From Phoronis australis (Eukaryota; Phoronida; Phoronidae), in the NCBI GenBank assembly GCA_002633005.1, contig NMRA01000138.1, forward strand, positions 122,001 to 186,000: a stretch of DNA of 64,000 nt, given 5' to 3'. The first letter of the stretch is position 1. Each line of letters starts with the position of its first letter. Shown here in pieces: positions 40,601 through 55,600 of this stretch. The notes under the pieces are model-generated. The model ran no database searches and was not told the origin of the DNA. It worked only from the letters and a program-made list of their open reading frames with translations. Both the position numbers and the translations under genes were made by a program.

Positions 40601-43600
40601 TTTCATGATGTACTATAAGAAAAGACCTTTGCCTCAATAAAAAAACAAATGATCAGCATTCCAAGGTCATATAGCAAAAACACTGGCATGTGTTCAACTT
40701 CTGCTGTGGTGCAGAGTAGTGAATATATAACCCATATTTAAGTAACAAACTGATATTTACTTCACCTTGCTTTAGTTCGGCCGGCCGCCATCGAAATATT
40801 CTTCTATTCGTCATTTTAACATTGTTACTTGCGACTTGATTCAAGCTGACTGTGAGTCGACATGAGAGTAGGTATCCCAAAATTAATTTTTATTGTCAAG
40901 TTATGAAAGCATTCTCCGACTTGAGAGTAGGTATCCCAAAATTAATTTTTATTGTCAAGTTATGAAAGCATTCTCCGACTTGGAGAATGGACTTAGTTAG
41001 TGCTATCGTCAGTACTGCTCAGAATGGACTTAGTTGGCGTTACTATCGTCAGTACCGCTCAGAATTGGCCAATGGCGAGCTGGCGAGCAGCTAGCGCAAG
41101 CCTAGCCTGATACAAAGCACAGATATAATAAAACACTATAAAGTTTCTTCAATTTCAATAAAAAATACTGGGAAAACTTATTTACATGGAGTGAATGCTG
41201 ATAAGTTAAACAATGTTTAGCTATTCCATATAGACAAACCTTAAGTAAAATTTTCTGAAAAGTTAGTTCTGTTGAAAACTTTTAAGACATGATATTTCAC
41301 TTGTCTTTCATAGGGTGTTCCAAACTGAAGATTTTTTCTACATAGTATATAATAGGAAATAGACTTCACCAAAATAAGCAGCAGGTGGCGATTTCTGTCT
41401 CAGTCTGGTGGTAATTGAGGCCAATATTCCAACAGTTTGCAAGGTCTATATTTCTATAAATGGAAAACCAACATGGGGTCTCACAATTATTGGGATTTCC
41501 AGCAATGCGACATGACATCAGTGTTAAGCCCTCCTAGTCACACTGAGGTGTGGGTGGGGCTGATAAAAGGTTGTTAGTTGCAACAGCATTAGGTATTTAT
41601 TTATCAATAGATTCAATTCATGGGTTAAAATCCGTTTATACTTAAGTTTTCTGTAAAATGAGGTGATTATGTTACCTCAAAGAAGATGAAATTGAGACTG
41701 CGAACATCAATGTTCTTTTATTGGATTAAAATGTCTCGTATAAAACAGAGCAGTGCACAGTTTTTGCAGGTATCTCTTTAGAGTGCTGTCCACACACAGA
41801 CTTACCCTAGAACAAATGACTCTCACTAGGTTTGCGGCCTGTGTGCATGCCATTTAAAGTAACTTACCCCACTAGTGACAACTTGCCCCACCTTATCGAG
41901 GTAGGGTAACTTGTTCTAGAGTAATGTGTGCCACTTCAAATCGCTGTGCCTCCGCAAAACTGGGGCAAGGCGGGAGTAATTATCAGCTGCTTATTCACAT
42001 CAGCTGTTCATCGTCATGCACAGAATGGCATTTTTTGCCTTACCCTAGATACAGGATATATATGTGTGTGGACGCTCCACTTTAAAATAGGGTAAGTTGT
42101 TCTAAGGTAGCCTGTGTGTGTGTGTGCCGCGCTGTGGACTGAACTTCAAAAGAATGAAACAATGTATCCTTTTTGTGCAAATTATTGTACTTTTTACCAC
42201 TTGTCACTGTATTGTAACCTAAGTGACATTTTTGTTTCAAGTATGTAATTAAACCTATGGAAGTAGTGTATGTGAACAGTGCATGACAATCCTTCCCCTA
42301 TCTTCAACCCTTCTTTTATAATAACGTCATGCTAATTGTATGCCAATCACTACAACTTCCAGTTCAAAATAATCACTTGTTCAGTATGATTTATTGTTTT
42401 TGTAAGGAATGATATGTAGTTGGGGACGCCCACCCACATTCACTAATTGGTTTCTGGGTAAATAAATGTATCAAAAATTTTAAAAGATGTGCATAATTTC
42501 CTATCCCACTGTTACATGTGAACTAGATGACTGCCATGTACAACTAATCTGGGTGCCTTTTGAGAGCAGTTCAAAAATCATGCATGAAGTCTGGCACAGT
42601 CATACACCAAAAAGTGGACTACTGTATGTAGACAGGCTTTAGTGTCCAATAAGCAACCATTCTTCACTTGTTTTCCATTTAACTAATTGCCAAAACTGTC
42701 ATTTTCTATTTTTCTAATGCTGATTACCCTACAATCAAAAATGGAAATTTTACCTAATGTAGTTTTATGTCATCTCCTCAGCACAAGCCAAGCTAACAGA
42801 AGGCTAACATTTAATTAATCTGCATTTTTGTTAAGAAATTTTGACAGAGTAAAATTTCTCTTGTCCGCCATATTGTGAGCTAAATAGATGAAAAGTGATA
42901 GTAGCATCTATTGGTAAACTGGTATGAATTGACTCAGAAGCAGCCACCCCTGGGGGCAGGGAACACAACAGATGGTCTGTGATTTCTCCACTCATTAACC
43001 CCCCATCATCAGAAACAACTCAACACTAACAATATTACGCAATCAGTCATGGCTACTTCAGGTCTGTTTGTATTCAGATACACCCCTTAAATCATAAGTT
43101 ATTCTAACAGGGTGATCCACCATCACAGTGTGCACAATTTGAGTGGCATTATCTCTTGACCTTAGTGCATCTTATCACTCCCAAGGTAAATTGTTGGATG
43201 TGCTATCCAAGATAACTGGTCCCCGCTGATAAGGCTAATTGAAGGTGTATGCACCCACGCCTAACTAATGACCACTTTGAATACTTATGAAGGACTATGA
43301 TAAACTACTATAGTAAGACATTTGTCGGGAATTTCATTTAGACAAAGCTTGTAACACGAGCGGCTACTGATCGTTTTCAAATGTAATGTGGTACGGTTGT
43401 TGGCTTGTAAACATCCGCTGACATCACTGAAATCTTGGAGAAGTGTATAAACCTGGGTTGTGTTCGTTAAATGCAACAATGTAGCCAATAAATGGGTGTC
43501 CGTTAGTGGACATGGTGTGGGATAGTGGACATGGGTGTGCGTTAGTGGACATGGTGTGGGATAGTGGACATGGGTGTGCGTTAGTGGACATGGGTGTGCG

Positions 43601-46600
43601 TTAGTGGACATGGGTGTGGGTTAGTGGACATGGGTGTGGGTTAGCGGACAAGGGTGTAAGCATATTGAGCTCAAGTGACAAGGGATGATTTTCAATCACA
43701 TAGTTACAAACTATCACCAAATTTTGTATGTCACAACCATCCCATAATGCATTTGAAAACGGACAGCAGCACCATAGATGAAATACCCCCATCTTACGAT
43801 GTTATCAAGCAATGGATAGGCAATCAACTCTTATTCAAACAAAAAAAATACCCCATGACAGACAAAACACAAATCACACATAGTGAATGTTTCTCAAATT
43901 ATCAATGCTGATATAAATTTTCAGTATTTACATACAAGACCAAGTTTCTGTGATTATCGAAATACAGTAGCTGAAATGCAACTTGTCACTAGATGGCGAT
44001 AGTTTAGTAGGTGGACAACATTCTGCATCCTTGTATGGATTTAATGCAGGGAAATATTTCATATTATTTTTATAAATTCTTTGTGACCATCATGCTATTA
44101 CATTGCCATTGTATGATACAGCAGAAAATTCAAATGAAATTCACTCAAAAGAACTTCCAAACTGCATGCACCCCAGTAAAAGATAGAAAAATTGCATTTT
44201 TTTATCAGACAAAGCCGTCACTGAAAACTAATTCATCAAATCAGCAGAGTAATTCATCACACAAGCCCAGCCAGCCATCACGTAAGTGATAACGCAACAG
44301 AAAAGGGCAAAAATGGTGGCAACTAGCTGGGGAGGGAGGGAAATTTGCGAACACGCTGCTAAAATTCACCAGTCAGAAGGTACAGACACCTTTCCACCCC
44401 AAGTTAGTGAAGTTTCTGGTTATTCAAAAAACCTTGTCTGAGCAATATTTCCAAAGCAACAAATCTGCCATTGAGCATTTCTTTATTCTAGAAATTAAAC
44501 ATGCATCACTGCATGGTGTGTGAGGCTTTATTACGCCACATACTGACACAAGTCTGAAACCAACAGGTAATGTCCCAGATACAGCGTCTGCGGACCATCC
44601 ATCAAATGTATGGGAAAAGGTACTCAATGCTGATAATGCTGAATGTCAGGTAGTCAGTCACAGGTGAGATGACCTGGCAAATTGGTTGTGTAATGTAGCT
44701 CAAAAGGAAATAGCACTTGATTTACAGAAAAGTGCCCATGTTCTAATTAATTTTAGTTGTACAGTAGATTTATATCGTATGGACATTGCCAGATAAATAT
44801 TGAGAAATAAAAAATGACATTGGATCAAACAACACTAAATGCTGAACTATATGAACTCAACCTATACACTGGTAGAAGAAATCATATTTAACAGGAACCA
44901 ACAACTTATACATTTCAAATGTATTTTCTGTAGGCACATTCCAAGAATATGCAAACTAAGTTGTCAATGCGGTATTAGCAAAAGCCCTCATAATGACATC
45001 TAATGACACCAGATCTGGGCTACAAATCCCCCAAATACAAATTATTCTTAACATCACTTGCTGAAGTACTCAGTTACCTTGACCACATTAGAAAAGAAGT
45101 TGATAAGATATCAACAGAAATGTGATAGAACACTTTTAATTAAGATTGATAGGTAAACCCTCACCTCTACCAGTTTTATGCTAGAACAAATACAAATCCC
45201 AGTTCAATCTAAGTTTGTCACCGACAGTATGATGCTATAGCAAAAAGAAAATTCAATTAATGTCATCAACTTATTGGCTGGTTTCCAAACTAATTTACAT
45301 GGCAATATGTTCCTCTGCCAAAGTAATCGTTCATAAGCTCAAAAAGTTAACACCAGCGGTTACTTTTTCACAGTAGCACGGTTTAAAAATACTGATTTAA
45401 GAGAGTTAATTTCTGTATTAAAAGGATAGCCAAAAATGTTCTTTTACGAGATAACATTCAAATGGACTTAGAGTAAAGACCCCCAGAGCATATTATAGAA
45501 AAAGGATAAGCCCCAGATTTGATGCTCAGCCCCCCACAAAGAGCATGGAAATAAATACAACTGGCAATAACGCAGATAACATAGTTACCATCAATTTTAC
45601 AGTAAGTGAAACAGAATGTGTTAAATATAACGATAATTTACCTTAAGATGTGCATTTTGTATATAGAATCTCTCAAAGTAATCGTTACGATAACACCCTG
45701 CAACTAAAACGGCATTAAGACGCAACAAAGATCATAGGCTATGAAAAATGCCTACTTAATATTCCATTAAGGCAAATGAAAAACTTCACAGCACTCTATT
45801 AAATGGAGTTCCCGTCGAGCCGGTTGGATGCAAGACCTGGATAATGCTGATCACGAAGTGAACAGTGCTTACTTCTTGCTACAGTAGTTGGAGAATATAG
45901 GTTTATATTGAGAATGACATAGTATCATACTCCTAAATTGTGTTGAAAATGAAAGAACATACGTGATCAAAAGTGATTTTTTTTTAATTCCAGGGCATTA
46001 TTAAATTGAAAAGCAGAGCTAAAATGAGATCAGCAACTGGTAATAAAATTCAGTTATAACAGGAACCATTTTTAACAAAGCTCCATGTTGGAAGAGAAAA
46101 CGGTTAAAGGCTTTCACTTGGGTATACTGCAAAGAAGTTTGCCCTTGCCATGGTCTAATTATAGAAATCCAGTAACATTGGACACCTTATCCTCCAGGTT
46201 ACCTTATAACAGTTGATTAGACAAGGCATGTGAAAAAAGTAAGCCATTAACTTGTATAATGGCAAGAATTTCTGGACGAGTGGTTACATCACTATAAACA
46301 ATAACGGTAATTTGCTCAATGTGGAAATCAAAGGGAGTAGTTTGTTCACTACCAATAAAAGGTCTTAGCGGTCAATTTGATTAAGGGGTCGTTTTTACGC
46401 ATTAGTTAGTTAACAGTCAATAGATCAATTGCTAATCAATAGGATTAGTTAGAAATATAGGTGTAGTTTAATTAATCATACAGATGCGCAAGGCTAAAGA
46501 TATTTGTTAGTCAGCACTACATTAAATATGGCAGCTTGTAATCACTTTAGTCATGTAAACAAGACCAGGATTACACAGGGGCGGAATGAACTTTTAGTCA

Positions 46601-49600
46601 ACAAAGCTATGTTCAGACTAACATCATTCCAGATTTCATGTTAATATTCCATGTAATTTTGCTATTCTTTGGGCGATTCCATAGGTTCACTTTTCTGAGT
46701 ATTAGCTGTCTGTTACAGTCAACTCCACAACATCTTTTCTTTTATATAACAAAAATACCAAAAAATTCCCATCTTTGTTAAGTCTACAAAAGATTAAAAT
46801 ATGAGATAGTTCTACTAAGTCTTGTGAAAAACATAGGGGGCAAATACTGTGAAATCGCCATAGCAACAGAATATTTTGTCAAATTTAAGTTTTTCTAACC
46901 ATTATTTTGATGCACAAGATATGATAATTTCAACTTAATACTGTACTCATTCTATCCACGAATCAAACAACAGAACTCTTGTTTTTCCAGTACGCCATTT
47001 CCATCTTGTTTTTCTACCCTTCATACACAATTGAGCACTAATCTAATAATTCCTCACCATTGTTACTCGGCAATCCCCAGGGTGTCATAAAACCCACAGG
47101 CTTTGTGTTACTAATTGCATCTTTATTTTAAGTGTAAGCCTGCCAGACTACATTGAACATTACTCTCTACTCATTAAACACGCCATATGGATGTTTTTTA
47201 AAGAACGGTGCAAGGATAGAAGAAAAGGAGACCACAGCAGTTAATCTTCATTGTACGCTATACGTTGTGCGAAATACATAGCTTTACACTCTAGTGGGAA
47301 TTATGCCTTGCATCTTTAATGATTTAAAGCACATTTGTTCCGTCAATTATGTTAATAACTAGTGCTGACTTTCAAAAGTCATTTAAAATGTAATATATCA
47401 CGCAATGACAAATCGCTTAGTGACTAAAAAGTATTTATAAAGCATTCACAAAATAGCACAGCAAACAGTCGACCATTTTACTAGCACCGGATCATTCTCA
47501 CACAATAAATACTCAAAAACTGATTCGAAATTACTAAAATTGACCACTTATCAGGAAATATCAAGATTGGTCCATTTTGCCATTCAAGCCAACATCACTT
47601 GATACATTATTCCCAGTGAGCAGTTAATTGCTATCATTTCGCTTCAGCTCTAGTAAGATTAGAAGACAATGAATAACAACCGACCATATCCACAACAGTC
47701 TACCTCATTATGCCGGCCATACAGGGCCAATCATACATTAATTAGCAAGTTATAGCTCAACAGCACAGAATTAGTCAATGACATAACAGCTATTTTAGCC
47801 AAATTAAAGGCAAATCTGTCATTACTTATCTGCAAAATTGGGGGTTAAAACATCATGAGCAACTAGACGCTTTGGCATCAAGATAGAAGGAACTGAATTT
47901 GGTGTTTTTGAAGAAAATGTAACATCACAAATCAAGTGTTGAGAATACGGAACAAAAAGTGACAGTCCGAGTTTGTAATTCTACTGCTGCCACTGTAATC
48001 ACTTGGTTGTAATAAGTACGGTACACACTTACTGAGCAAAGAGGAATTTAAGTGAGCATCAATATATCCATCTAAAATTATACTTATATCAATATTGTGG
48101 TTCAAATGAAACCTGAAAAAGGAAAACAATTGAAGCTTTACTGGGTCACACTTGAGAGCAAAAGGCTATTCTCAGTGAATAATTAATTAAGTGATTTACA
48201 AAACAACATCAAATACCTATACTTAAATCAAAAGAACGATGGGCAATTTCTGAAAGAGCCCCCACCCTGTATGGGTTAGACAAGCAAAAGAAGATAAGTA
48301 CATTTAACAGAGACAGTTTTATCAGAATCGTCACATGCTAAAGATAATGTATTTAACATTTAGAAATATTAAATATACATGCAGCCAATATTTACATTTA
48401 TGGAAACATTACCATAACCGACAAGTCTCATCACTAGGACTCTGAGAGAATCATCCAAGTGCTGGTCTAATTCAGGGATTTTTACCAGGTCGCCAAACAA
48501 AATGTAAGGTCGTGTTGCAATTATTGAACACCTCTTTCTAAGGAAAAGTTCCAAATTCACTGAACATGAGTATAATTTGATGCAATTTTAAGCAAAATTT
48601 CCGCAACTGCTCATCGGGTACTTGCTTCAATGGTATTGCCTCCACTATGTGTCCAGTAGTTGGTAGCATGGCATTTGTCACACCGAACATATTCAAATCC
48701 AGTTTATCAGCACAGTATGCAGCTTTTCAAAGCGACACATGGGCGGCGCACCACAGGGGCCTGGTTGGGGGGCTAAAGCCCCCACTTCTTTCAGTGCTAC
48801 GCCGTACATGGTCTATAGGTGGTGTACTACAGGGGAGCTGAGGGAGCTTTAGCCCCCCCCACTTTTTTCAGTGCTGCGCTGCCCATGCGACAGCCAGTCA
48901 GGTTGAAGCCAAAATGGAAAACAGCGAAAAAAACAAGTGCACAAAAGCTGGTTGACCTATGGGACAAAAGTCATTGCTTGTATGATATAACAGACTTTAG
49001 CAAAGGAGTAAAAAAATGAACATTAAGTACATGTATGGTACATCAGGTAAATGTGAATTCGAGATTAATCTCTATATGATAATGCTTGTTGGATGTCAAG
49101 AAAGTTAGGGTTAATCTATACACCACAAGTCTAGTGACAGGGTCATACAAACTTTGCTGAGGCCAATTTCTGCCACTCGACATGCAAGTTTCAGGTCAAA
49201 TACGTTAGTTTGAGGGTTCCATGCAACTGTGACAATATGTCCTAGACAAAACTGTTGAGTGTGAACAGCCCGGCAGCTAACCCAATGCTCAGCAACTCAC
49301 AGGAAACTGTAACTTGCTATTGTTGAACACTGATGTAACAGTATGATTTGCTGGGCATGGATAAAATCCCTATGCAACCCAGCCAATATTGAACAAATCC
49401 CAAGCACAATGAACTAGGTAGCACAATGGTCACAGCAGCTTGTTGAACTTGAGGACCTGGTCAAATTTAAATCACAAAACCTGACTCAAAGAAAACACAG
49501 AATACATTCAAACAAGTGCTATCTGTAACAATGGTTGTCTTTTGAATATTAGGTCAACAGATACCATGATGTTACATTATGGTCTCACCAACACAACACA

Positions 49601-52600
49601 AGATGGTGAATCTGAGACTGAACAGCTGATCAAATTCAGAGATCAGATGACATTGCTATATTAGGTGATGAGCTAGCCAGGATCATGGTGGTGCATTATG
49701 GGAATATGGGACAGCTGGTTCATGATGCAGGCACACTCTTCACATGAACAACCTAATAACAGACAAAGCCTTAAAATGTATTGACTTATTATATTGAGTG
49801 GCCTGAAATATTACCACAGACATCAGGGCAGAAAAAGTTTAAAGACAATGATTTCAATTGTAGGGGTAAAGTAAAATCATATGCTACTCATAACATGTGT
49901 GCTTACGGTATCAATTATTTCCAACTATTGACTTATAAACATTTAGCAAAAAAAGAGAGAAACCCTTGCATATTACCCAATGCGACAGTAATCCACCAGT
50001 AACTTACAAGTGAATTCTGGCCAAGCACAGACATACTGTACAACAACTAGGCAAACTAAGTTTTTACTCTCACTGCAGGTTGCTACAGTTACAATTTGAG
50101 GAAACTGTAGACTGAGTCAATCTGACTCAACAAGAGATGACAGTTCACAACAGCCAGTGTGCCATAAAAATGCCATAACTGAGCAGAAGTGACATTCATT
50201 ACAGGGGACACAGACTAGTCATAGTCATTGGCAAATCCAGTGTATGACAGGAAGCTAAAGCTGGTCACAAGGTGCATGCAGCAGAGTAAGGCTACTCACG
50301 AGACAATGGTGTTGAAAATTGCAGGATTATACGACAGAAATTGAGGAAAAAACACCGCAACAGTTTGTTACAAAGGTCCGGGATTTTGAGAACTAGTTTG
50401 ATGCCCATTTTATTCAATGAAGGAAACTGGTTCTTGAAATTAGACATGCCTGTTAGTGTCTATTACCTATGCTATTGCACAAATAAAGTGTCTGTACCTG
50501 ATAAGTCCTTTTTATTAAAAAATGCACCATTTCTGATGGACATTTTAAAAGCGATCGCCAAAATGACATCGCACTTCACTAGAGTAGAACCGTCGCGATT
50601 TTTACGACTTGCATGTTACATTTGTGGTTCTGTTTGTTGTGTATAAATAAATTATTTTGTCCACTTACTTCCAATTCTTGTCTTCCATTGTATAGCATGT
50701 TTCATGCAATGACAACAGAGAGCAGTCCTGGACGGTCAAGGTAAGACCCACGCACTTAAACCTTACGGTTACAATTAAATGAGTCGCAGAGACTCTAACA
50801 TAAACATCCCAAACACAAAAAAAAACATTTATTTTGTCAAGCAACCCATTAATTGCTCTCTGATTCAGAACGTGACAGCATGCACCCATGCAGTTCTACT
50901 CATGTTACGGGACTGCAATTCGACGTGAAGCTTGCATGCGCGTAGTTCTACATAGTTGATACGTGACAATTAATAGCTGAGGTGCAATCCAAATGGAGCG
51001 CTGCACGGTCACTGATAGTCTTGCATATTACAGTCAAATCAGCTCTAACAAGTGAGGCTCATCCTAGGAAAGCACGGTACTATTACTCCGAAATTTTATT
51101 TATTTATTAATGTTAGACTAATCTGAGGTCAACATTACCATTGTTGAGAAAATCTACTGTTAATAGAATATCTTTTATCCATTTCCGCATTTGCTGTCAC
51201 CACTGGCTATGAAAAAATGGGATTTTTGAGCACCGAACACTGCCAAGTAAATGAACCATGTGAACCAAATATGTATATTTGTAAAATTCTGGCCATCCAA
51301 AAGACAGCCAAGTTGCCACCATTGTATAAGCCTCCGGTGACAATGCATCTAGATTCTGTTAAACAAACATCAGAGACTTGGTTTGCTTCTGTATCTAGAA
51401 TGCAGCAAGGAAAATGTTAGTTTCATCAACAAATCATAATAAAGGACAAAGTGAAACAAATGTTTGTAATGTTCATGGGACTTGCACTTTCTAAAATCTT
51501 CAGTCAATGATAAACAACTAAAAACACATTTTGTATGGTCTACCAGATGTTCCCTATTGACTCAATGTCTGTTCTGATTATCACAAAAAATACTACTATA
51601 TCAACCACAACCATATTTAAACAGACAAGATGTGCCATTAGACACTGACACAGTCTATAATCAGCCATCAGGGAATACCTGGGGAATCCCACAGCGGCTT
51701 TCTGTTACTACTACATATACTGTAATGAATACAGTACAGGAATTGATGAAATGATATGCACTCCAATGACAAAGTTATCTGTGCAAGTGTTGACTTAACA
51801 TGATTAATTACCATTTGGGATTATAATCAAAGACTGTCATTAGAATTAAGATCAACAGTAATTAGAAGAAAAAGTTAATTAATCACGTCACAATATGTCC
51901 CCACTTAAGTGACCAACAGCAGCTCTTTGTTCTGCCTATTCAAGGGGCTTTAAGAACCATAAGTATTTTGTTACTGGGACAATCAGTAACAACACTGAAA
52001 TATTAAGTTTGTGGGAAGCAATCACCGAGTATAACTATAAAAGGGAGTTTGTACTTGACAAAAAGCATTTGCTTCAAACCTACTAAGAAAATTTAACAAT
52101 ACCAGCGAAACGGTGAAAGCTACAGTGTATAGATTTACCCCTGTGGTGATATTAAATATTCATGGCCCCTATTTATCACTTCCTGCGCATCATTTAAACA
52201 AGTGTGCTTCACACAAGTAAAATCTGTTCATATCTCAAAATATTGTTATAAAACGTCTAGTTCTGAATAATGCTGACTAGGGAAGGACTATCTGATCTGT
52301 TTGAAACAATTCAATATAGTCTGCTATTACAGACACAAACAATTGAAATAGTCTACCATCGATGAATCCACCATGACACTTGCACCATTATGCGACCTGC
52401 ATTGGCACTTAAATCATCATGACAATGATCAAACTACTCCGAAAGAACGAACAGAAGAAAAGTGACAAGTCTGTGAGCTGTGGGGGAGTAAGTGCTACAT
52501 TGCAGAGAGAATTTTCAAATGTCCAAAAATTTGGCACCTATTGGGAAGAAAACGTGAAGCACCAGTGATAACAGTAAACAACATTTGTCAGTGCGCACTC

Positions 52601-55600
52601 TGGTGTCAATGTTCATATACTGACCCTGAGGGAAGTGTGCAAAGTACGTAACCTTTTGCATGTCACAACGTGCAATTGCGCCCATTTCTGTCGCGAACAG
52701 TGCTTAAATTATGTCCAAACGGAAATCTGCTGAACCGCTATGTTCTGCCAAGCTGAATTACAAGCCAAAATACTGTGCAATTATCAGAGTGGCGTCACTA
52801 AGGTCAAAACAGCAAGGCACCATGAATATGGAGGATTTGGAATCAATACCATTTAACAAAACTTTTCAATTTAAAACTACTGCTACAATGCACTATGTGA
52901 CCACAAAAATGCACCTTAGCATAACTTTGACATTAATTGTTATTTATAACACAACTTTAAATAGTGCACATTGGAAATAACATCAGAACTCCCAATAAGG
53001 AGACACTATGCAACATGTTTACAGATTAATGACAATCCAAACAAAGATAATATTACATTCATAAATCCTGAAATAATTTGATACATGCTGGAACCATTCA
53101 AATTGTTGGTGGAAGTGTGGATTAAAGTTCATCTATAGCTTAAACAAAGAGACAAAAGACCATTCATATAACAAGTTAAGTAGCAACCAATATGGTTGTT
53201 GGATCTAAATGAAGCTTTTAACACAACTGACCAGATGAAATGGATCAAGTTCAATGGAGTCCTTCTAGTGTTACACCAGCACAGAAGCTTTATGAAGCTG
53301 AAAAGGCACTCAACCATGTTTTCAAAACAATCTAATTCATAAATTTGGGTGTAGTTTTGTTGTAAATTTGCTTGGGGAATATCTGGCCAGGAGCCATACT
53401 ATGTACTACAATACAACCTTTACATCACCACTAAAAGTGTACTGATTGCAATCACATCCAGCTATTGTTAGTGAAACAATGGAATTGAACAATTTGTTCT
53501 GAAGTTGGGCAACAATGCAACTGACACATGTACAGTATGTTGCTCACTTATTCTATGCAATCACCACAATTCCTCTAGCCAACTGTTATGAATGAAATAT
53601 TCTACCTGCACTTGACTTTTTTAATATTAGCACACTCGCAGGTATCACTTTTGCATCATATCCTGGTTTTCATTGACTCCCTTACGTACATTCACCGCTA
53701 CCTACCGTATCTCTGATTGTCACATGATAAGGTGACAGATACTTTCTTGACACCACAGCCTACAGTACCCAAAAAATACCTGTTTTGGTGGGATTCCATC
53801 AGTTGGGGTTGTGACGTTTCATTGTCAATCTCAACTATAAATTTTTATTTGATTCTGCCAAGTGTCGCTCTTCAGAGCGCTTTCATTTTGCAGTGTCGGT
53901 TTTGCAAAAAAAGATTAACATAATACACGTTGGATAAACACACCTCACTGATATACCAGTACAAGAATTGCGAGAAAATACCTTTAACCAAAACAGTAGA
54001 GCAAAATGCACGCATAAGGCCTTTTCATACTGACTTAACTCCGGTCTGAGCGGAGTGTCGACGTAAACTGTGAAGTTAACTAAACCGTTCATACTGGCTT
54101 CGGTAGTTACGAATATTGAAGTAAAAGGTAGGTGACGCTGCTGTCATCGAAACAATCGCAAGGTAGCGCTGTACGCTATTTTTTTAATGTGACAATTTGG
54201 GAACATTTACATGGGCTAATTGACATAAAACTTATTTTTAATTCGATTGATGATTATTGGAGCAAAATATAAGCAACTATTAGCGACGACACTACTCTTT
54301 AATGGCTGACAATAACAGTGGCACCTGGCATAACTTCGATGGGACCAAAGTTGACCGTTCACACTGCACCACAACGTCGACGCTCCGCTATTAAATCCAC
54401 CTATTTAGTGCGATGTTAACTGGCGCTGTTAACTTCGATACAGGACCGAAGTTAAGCGTTCATACTGACCGCAACTCCCCAAAACATTGACGCACGATGT
54501 TAGTATGAAAGGCTCTATAAACAAAATCCAGGGACGTCATAAAATATTCACCAATTCTGGACAAAATTAATTGCCAAAATTGGCCGTCCTTCATTTTTCA
54601 AAGGCATCTACTGTTATGAATGTCTTAAGTTTCTCCAAACATATGGTATAGAACTAAGACTGGTGAAGCCTCTTTTTTTGTGACAACTTATTTTTAATGA
54701 AAAAAGTGAAGAAACAAAATTTCATTTGTTTGCCATTTTGGTCCTCAATTGGTGAGATGTTATCGTACATGCCATGCACCATTCGCAGTTTACCAAAACA
54801 CAAACAAAACAACAGTGCAGCAGTGATGCCTCTAAATTGCAAGAAATTAGGATGTTTGGTTAGTTACAGTACCAGATCAGTCTAAAATTAACTTTCAACC
54901 TGCATATTCAGTAAATGTAAGACTGAGATCAACTTTCAGAGTGAGCCTGGAACAGCCTGTATTCCACAGCAAAAGCACAGCAGCATAGGTCCCAGACAAA
55001 ACAGTACACCTTATAAAAATATTGACCAAGCATAAGCTTGTAAAGACCTGGTATTCCAGAATCCAAAGTAACATAACAGATCTTTTATTTTTAAATTACG
55101 TAATTAATTGTCCTGACCTACTATCCTTTCAGGTGAGTGACTAAAGAAAATGTGCTTGGCAAATACCAATTTGTATTTTCAACCTCTGCTGTTTATAATC
55201 CATCAGTCAGGTGCATTTCTGTGCAGGTATTCTCACTCACCTGACAGAGTTATGTACCGTGCACCACCCAACATATGACATCCTGAGTCATTTGCTATGG
55301 TATACTGGCAAATCCTATTTACTTAGCATTACCACTGTACTACCAAAATGGTGGCTAAAAACAAGGTGGTGTAAATGTAAAGTGGCGCTTTCTGTTTTTT
55401 GCTGATTAAATGTGTAGTTTTCTGACACAAAAACAAGTTCAGCAAAACCTTATGTGATACTGCGGAGGTCATAACAAACGCACATTGCAAGTTGACATAG
55501 CGAAGAGTAAGATAAGTGACTGACGGAGAATTTAAAAGAACTCTACAACAAATCGTTAATCTCAAAATCTCCTTTAATCAGTATAGGTTATTTGCAACTG

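Noticed and set aside
40653-40880. Minus-strand frame with [16 protein letters not shown] and a GGCCGGCC site, considered as a first exon
   Set aside because: Only 16 residues before a weak donor (CAAG|GTGAAG), no downstream exon, and it borders a tandem duplication; not enough to call a gene.
43285-43611. Minus-strand 108-codon open frame with [11 protein letters not shown] repeats
   Set aside because: It is a translation of the 19/20-bp minisatellite at 43492-43657.
52711-52980. Plus-strand 89-codon open frame starting MSKRKSAEP
   Set aside because: No recognisable domain, no splice context, and within an AT-rich intron where frames of this size are expected by chance.
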